This document shows positions 58,934 through 64,000 of a stretch of DNA of 64,000 nucleotides, piece after piece (the stretch's first letter is position 1; each line of letters begins with the position of its first letter). Made by a program: the position numbers and the translations under genes. The notes under the pieces were generated by a model. It did not search any database, was not told where the DNA came from, and saw only the letters and a list, made by a program, of their open reading frames with translations. Origin of the DNA: Ophthalmolycus amberensis (taxonomy: Eukaryota; Chordata; Actinopteri; Perciformes; Zoarcidae); the NCBI GenBank assembly GCA_024529925.1, contig JAFEUB010000064.1, positions 1,958,001 to 2,022,000 of the forward strand. The letters run 5' to 3'.

Positions 58934-59871
58934 TAAACAATGAATTGGCTCCACTTCAAGCTTGCTGATAATACATATATAAATATATATATATATATAC
59001 TGTACATATATATCTTTAATTTTAAGACAGTGAAAGTATTTTTGAACTATTTCAGTCATCCAGCTTCCCTAAACAGTATTGAGTTTGTAGACCAGCTCAA
59101 TAACATGACAAGTTACTGCCATCTAACGGTCCTGATGTTAATAGCTGACCACATTTCATCTAAAGATGTGTTGAGACTTGTGTGTGAAAGCATTGCTGGT
59201 CTGACATTACTTACTTCAGTATTCACGTTGTGATTCTCATGACTGAACCGGTTCTTCTGTTACTACGCTTTGCTTTGAATGCGACTGTCTGAGCTTCAGC
59301 ATGAAACTGAAGCATTTTCTATGAGCTTGTGGAATAATGTCGATATAGACTCAAAGAAACTTTTAAAATGTGTCATTATTTACGTAGGTCAGAGAGTCTA
59401 TTGTGTTAATCTCAATGTTTCAATATATATTTTTTAATTTTCATCAGTCTTTATTTATCAATAAATGGGGCTACAACTTGGGACAAAATTGTCTCTCTCA
59501 GGTTTTGTTCTGCATGAAAGGTCACACAGATGTGCAACTTTTTATACTTCTAAACATGGGCAAAAACTGACCAACTTTCAACTATGCTACATGTCTAGTT
59601 GTAGAATATCAATTTGACATTAAGCATTTTATGTTGCACGTGTGGATAAATGTTACTCATTTTGCTGTTCAACTGTCCAACGTACAGGAAATGTATTCAC
59701 ATACATGCACATGGTTTGTGTTTGACATCATGTGGACTTACTGCATTCCTGTAAAGAGAAACTTTATTGAATATTGTTATATTTATTATTTCAAGTGTAA
59801 ATGTCTGGTTACTGAGTTGCATTCATATTTCAATGGTTGCATTGCTTGTATAGTTTATACTTTAAGTTTAA

Positions 59872-60153
59872 AACGAAAGTTACGAATGTAACTACGGTTC
59901 TATGAATCCTGGATGACCGCCAGAGGCAGTGCTTCACACTGGATATCTTCCGTCTCGCGCATGCGCAGGTCGAATATTTATATCAACAAAGTCACGTGTG
60001 ACCTCGGATGACCCCCGTCGTCTATAAGTTCCGGTGTCATCCTGAGCTCAGTCCTATGGAATCTTCTCGCGAGTTCACGGGATTCCGAGTGACCAAGAAC
60101 TCTGGCGGTCATCCAGGATTCATAGAACCGTAGTTACATTCGTAACTTTCGTT
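59872..60153. repeat. DIRS terminal inverted repeat pair
   Basis: 59872-59925 and 60100-60153 are perfect inverted complements over 54 bp (AACGAAAGTTACGAATGTAAC... outward on both sides). The GACCGCCAGAGGCAGTGCTTC word at 59915 is repeated at 60170. Inverted termini plus repeated internal complementary sequence are typical of DIRS elements, which lack LTRs and target duplications. Confidence 0.8.
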
Positions 60154-62973
60154 CTATTTCATCCTTACTGACCGCCAGAGGCAGTGCTTCACACTGGATG
60201 ACTTACACCAAAAGAGTCACGAGGAAGCACAGTAACTACCTCGTATAGCTCCGGCAGAGAAAATTGGCCAAAGAACCCTCCCCAGTGGGTGAGGGGTGGC
60301 AACGTTAACTCTGTAGTGTTTGGTGAATGTGCTCGGTGATGCCGATGAGGCCGCAGCACATATATCCTCCACAGGCACACCTCTCAGGCCTGCCCCTGGT
60401 GTGGAGACACTCTTGGTAGTGACCCTTCACCCCGGATGGCCGAGCGCAGCCGCTCGCCTTGCATGTATAGGCAATGGCTTCCACTATCCAGTGGGACAGA
60501 TGCTGTCTTTTTTAAAAGGAGCACAGCCCTTCTTAGGCTCACCATAACCGACAAAGAGCTGCTCCGACGCCGTATGCAGGCGGTGGCTTCCACATAAGCT
60601 CTGAGGGCCCACACTGGGCACAGCAGCCTTGACCTCTCCTCTCCCAATGGGGGGGGGGGGGTCAACTTTGCCAGCTGGATAGGCCGGTTTATATGTGAAC
60701 GTATCAACACCCTTGGGAGAAACACTGTATTAGGCCACAAAGTGACACCCAAGCCATCTGAGTTCCACCTCAGACATGATTTTTCCACTGACAGGGCTGA
60801 ATTGACGGCAAGGAGAAAACCGTTTTGCCGATAGCCCTCTCGGCTCCGCCTGTGCCAGGGGTTCAAAAGGAGACAAGCATAAGGTGTCCAGTACCAAGGG
60901 TAGGTCCCATGCAGGGGAGACCGGCCCTTATCTAGGAGGGACTGTAGAAACTCAGTACAGCAGGCACGGGGCGCTGTACTGGGACCTTGTTCTGAGCCGC
61001 ACACCAGTCGGAGAACAGCTTCCACCTGTTTTTTGTACTGCAGGCAGGTAGACCGCGCACTGGCATTCAGAATAGTCAGTCACACTGGTTCTATGCAGCC
61101 ACTCAGCATCCGGTCGGGCCCTCCCGTGACCCATAGTTGAAGGCGGCAGGGATTGGAATGCCAAATCCGACCTTCTAGTTGCGACAGGAGATCCCTCCTG
61201 TCGGGGAAGAACTCTGACAAGCTTGTAGCAAAATCAAAGGGAATGGTGGAAAGGCATAAAGAAGATCCTCTGGCCACGTGTGAGCCAGGGCATCTTGACC
61301 CAGAGGGCTGGTCCTCTCCGTCAGGGAGACCCAGTGGGGGCAGTGGGTCGACACATCTGGATGCAGCCGCCACTCTCACGGTGGAGGCTTGTGACGGAAC
61401 AGGAAAACCACAACCTGGTTTCGTTCTCCTGGTGGGTACATTGCCCACAGGCTGTCAGGCGAGGGGCCTCCCAAGTCAGAAGGGCACGGTGATCCCTGTA
61501 GCAACTTCTGCAGATCTGGTGCCCCATTGATAGTTTATGGGAAATCACAGCAGAGGTGTTGTCCAACCGGACAAGCACATGCTCTCCCTTCAATATGGAA
61601 GGAAGTGCTTGAGCGCTAGCTCTAGAACCTGTACTTGCCCCTGCGGTCTTTCAGCAGACAACTGCCCCCAGGCTGTCCTGTTCTGTCACACTGCACCCCG
61701 CCTTGAGAGGCAGGTATCTGTTGTGACAATCTCCTGGTGGAATGGAACCAAGCCCCTGGGGCTCGGTTCCTGGGACACTGTTTGCCAGATATGCACTCCC
61801 TCCATGGGGATAGTGAATAGGCACTGTTTCGATCATTTTATTGCCCTGTATCTATGCCACTTGGCATCCAAGTGAAGGCTGTTCAGCCATCTGCAAACCC
61901 AAGGGAACGACAGTTGAGGCAGCTGTCAGTTTACCCAATTGTCGGAGAAAAGGATGTAGGGCAACAGTCTGCCCCCTCGGAAGGGGGAGAGGTTGTGGGG
62001 GTTGTTGTCCACATGGTGGGGCGACAGACAGGCCCTCATAGGGCCACACTAATGAAGGTTATGCTCTGAGAAGGGCTCAGGTAGCTCCTCTCCATGTTCA
62101 CCATGAGGCCCACCGGGCCACGTGAGAGAAGGCGAGCAGTGTCCTGTGGCGCCTGAAGCCAGGATGGCGCCTAGGTCAGCCAGTCGTCTAAGTACGGCAG
62201 TATGTTCACGCCCTGTGATTGCAGGGGGAAAGGACAGCAGTAACACACCTTGTGAACCCCCATGGGGAGATGGGAGAGTCCAAATGGAAGCACCCAGGAC
62301 TGAAAGTGGCGGCCTTAAAAGGCGAAATGTAGAAACTGCCTGTGGTGATGCACCATGGGAACAGGCGTCGATAGACGTGAACCACTCTCCCTTGGAAATC
62401 TGCTGCTGGGAGAAAGAACCCCGACAGCCGGCCCGGAGACATCTCCTGGCCCCCCTGCCGGGGGGACGGGGACGTAGGTAGGGTTGTATAGGTAGCAGTC
62501 CGGCCTCTCAGCAGGACGCCGAGGCCTGTGGCGGCTACTAGGGTAAGCTGGAGGCTGAGAAAACTGCCTTGTGGGGCCAAAGTGGGACCCCTAGGTCTGG
62601 GGTGCAGGCATGTCCCTGCAAAGACCAGAGAACTGCTGCCTGGTCTGGCTAGCTCTAACAGTTCGCTGAAGCGCCTGTATAGCAGCTGACTCGAACAGCT
62701 CACCAGGTTCCACTGGGACAGTACGGAGGGTCCTCCTACATGCTCAGATAGGGGTGACTGCGCCAGCCAAACCTGGCGGCGAGTCTGAACCAGGGTGGAC
62801 ATCATACGTCCAAGTTCCCTCGACATGAGTGCAAACGCCTGCAATGAAGCATCACTGAGCGGAAGCGTCGAAGTAGCCTGCTGCAGAGAATCTGCAAGGG
62901 AAAGCATGAGGTGGGAGAGGGAGTTGTCGATACGGTGCACAGCGCTGCTGTGTCATAAGCCCTGGATAGCAGG
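59872..62973 (-). mobile_element. DIRS-type tyrosine-recombinase retrotransposon, degenerate
   Basis: Minus-strand remnants in order. Gag-like: LMSRELGRMMSTLVQTRRQ (about 62830). RT: ISPFKAATFSPGC and ISPWGFTRC (about 62260-62320). RNase H: VLELALKHFLP then GEHVLVRLDNTSAV (about 61560-61620). Linker: RRDLLSQLEGRIWHS (about 61170). Recombinase: LLCPVWALRAYVEATACIRR (about 60600). Frames are broken by several shifts and stops, so it is inactive. The order gag, RT-RH, YR and the inverted terminus at the 3' end identify DIRS. Its 5' side is cut where the hAT element begins at 62974. Confidence 0.8.
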
Positions 62974-64000
62974 CAGTGGTGTATAGTAACGAAGTAGAAA
63001 TACTTCGTTACTGTACTTAAGTAGTTTTTTTGGGTATCTGTACTTTACTTTACTACTTATATTTCTATTTACTTTTACTTTTACTTCACTACATTTTGCA
63101 AAGAAAACCGATACTTTTACTCCGATACATTTCCCCTGAAACCTTCGTTACTCGCTACAAAATCAAATCTATCTTTAGAAACAAAATGAATCATGAGACC
63201 AGCGTCGGGGACTGTGGTGGAACACAGACTGCAAGCAAGCATGTTTGGTGAATCAGTGGTCCTAGCAGCAAGTTAAATCATTGGTTAATCACGTTAATGC
63301 ACAATTGCAAACAAGTGCTCTCAAAGCCGCGGTGTTTTGATTCCCAGTGATGCCCAGGATGCTACATGCTATAAGCTAGCGGGCGACTACCTGAGTAGAA
63401 TTCCACTCTACGATGACTGATTTCATGATGGAAGCAGAAATGGAAGCACCTGCTACTCCCGCAACAAACTACGGTGGTGACGAAGACCAACACCCGTGGA
63501 TCGCTAGCGAGTTAGTGAGCTGAGGAAGTGTTGACAGTTGTGCAGCACTTGTTGGCTAACGTTAGCTGTAGCTATATACACGGATTGACAGGAGCCGCGA
63601 GAGCGCAGCATTCGGGGAATCCTTCGCAGCTGTGCGCAAGCTGTCTGTGACGCTGAACACACCTCTACCTGCCTCAGCGGCCTGTGAAAGGCTATTTAGC
63701 ATCGCAGGACTAGTCTTCAGCCCAAGAAGAGCGAGACTGAATTCTCCATTTTGAAGATGAACAGGACATGTTTCAGTTTCAAGTACGGTAATGACTGTGT
63801 TGTTGCTTTAGTATTGATCATGTTTTGATATTTGAGTCATGTTGTGGATGATCAGATGGCGTTATGATGGTAGCAGTCGCCCAATTGCAGATTCAGCTTG
63901 AGCAAAACCTTTGTCTATTGTGTTCAAATCAGGCCCATAGGAGTTTACAAGGCAGGTGTCCTTTCTCTAAACACTGACCTGATGCATCAAGTGGATATGT
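62974..64000 (+). mobile_element. hAT transposon with internally deleted transposase, runs off the window
   Basis: Starts CAGTGGTGTATAGTAACGAA, a hAT-type terminus, followed by AAGTAGAAATACTTCG and ACTTTTAC-rich subterminal sequence. A transposase N-terminus (MMEAEMEAPATPATNYGGDE) begins at 63426. Then the C-terminal dimerisation region appears directly (TPLPASAACERLFSIAGLVF, about 63660-63720), so the catalytic middle is deleted. No right terminus was seen before 64000. Confidence 0.65.

Overview
This is vertebrate nuclear DNA, almost certainly from a teleost fish. Genes are split by many short GT-AG introns with conserved phases. The intergenic space is full of fish-type repeats: a DIRS element, hAT elements and MITEs, a CACTA-like element, a LINE with a microsatellite tail, and long TA and TG tracts. 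There are no bacterial-type operons, ribosome binding sites, CRISPR arrays or recognisable tRNA/rRNA genes.

The host content is one theme repeated: a ubiquitin-like (UBL) conjugation cluster. It holds UBL proteins (9.66-10.2 kb; 50.9-53.7 kb), RING-IBR-RING (RBR) E3 ligases on the minus strand (3.2-4.4 kb; 42.9-44.2 kb) and USP-type (C19) deubiquitinases on the plus strand (tail at 0.2 kb; unit A 11.85-15.2 kb; partial B0 at 26.1 kb; tandem units B1, B2 and B3 at 28.1-40.5 kb; an intact gene at 46.7-50.1 kb). The order USP, RBR, UBL occurs more than once, so a three-gene module appears to have been duplicated. RBR-1 and UBL-1 are divergent around a 220-bp gap with an exact interferon-response-type element, and a second GAAANNGAAA element lies upstream of RBR-2. 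A role in fish interferon immunity is my inference.

The USP array is the most unusual part. B1, B2 and B3 have open, splice-compatible catalytic domains with the His and Asp boxes, but the catalytic Cys is Ser in all three. Unit A keeps the Cys but has a deletion that destroys its frame before the His box. Only the USP at 46.7-50.1 kb has a complete Cys/His/Asp set in one open frame. Intron phases would also allow neighbouring B units to be spliced into one multi-USP protein.

Layout: 0-1.6 kb, segmental-duplication copy ending in an RBR relic; 2.15-2.70 kb, hAT MITE with exact 8-bp target duplication; 3.2-4.4 kb, RBR-1; 4.65-9.41 kb, CACTA-like transposon that split a duplicated RBR-1 exon and carries a degenerate host-like gene; 9.4-10.2 kb, interferon-type promoter and UBL-1; 11.1-15.2 kb, USP unit A; 15.3-19.4 kb, DIRS-related and other repeats; 19.4-23.8 kb, element with ~470-bp inverted repeats; 24.7-41.4 kb, duplicated promoter and the USP-B array, two introns of which carry the same LINE; 41.6-44.2 kb, second duplication copy and RBR-2; 44.0-58.8 kb, large inverted duplication (arms 43.98-48.69 and 54.32-58.82 kb) with the intact USP and poly-UBL gene around its centre; 59.9-63.0 kb, DIRS retrotransposon; 63.0-64.0 kb, internally deleted hAT element.

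Exon boundaries were set by eye from splice signals, phase continuity and comparison between paralogues in this window. No database or alignment program was used.
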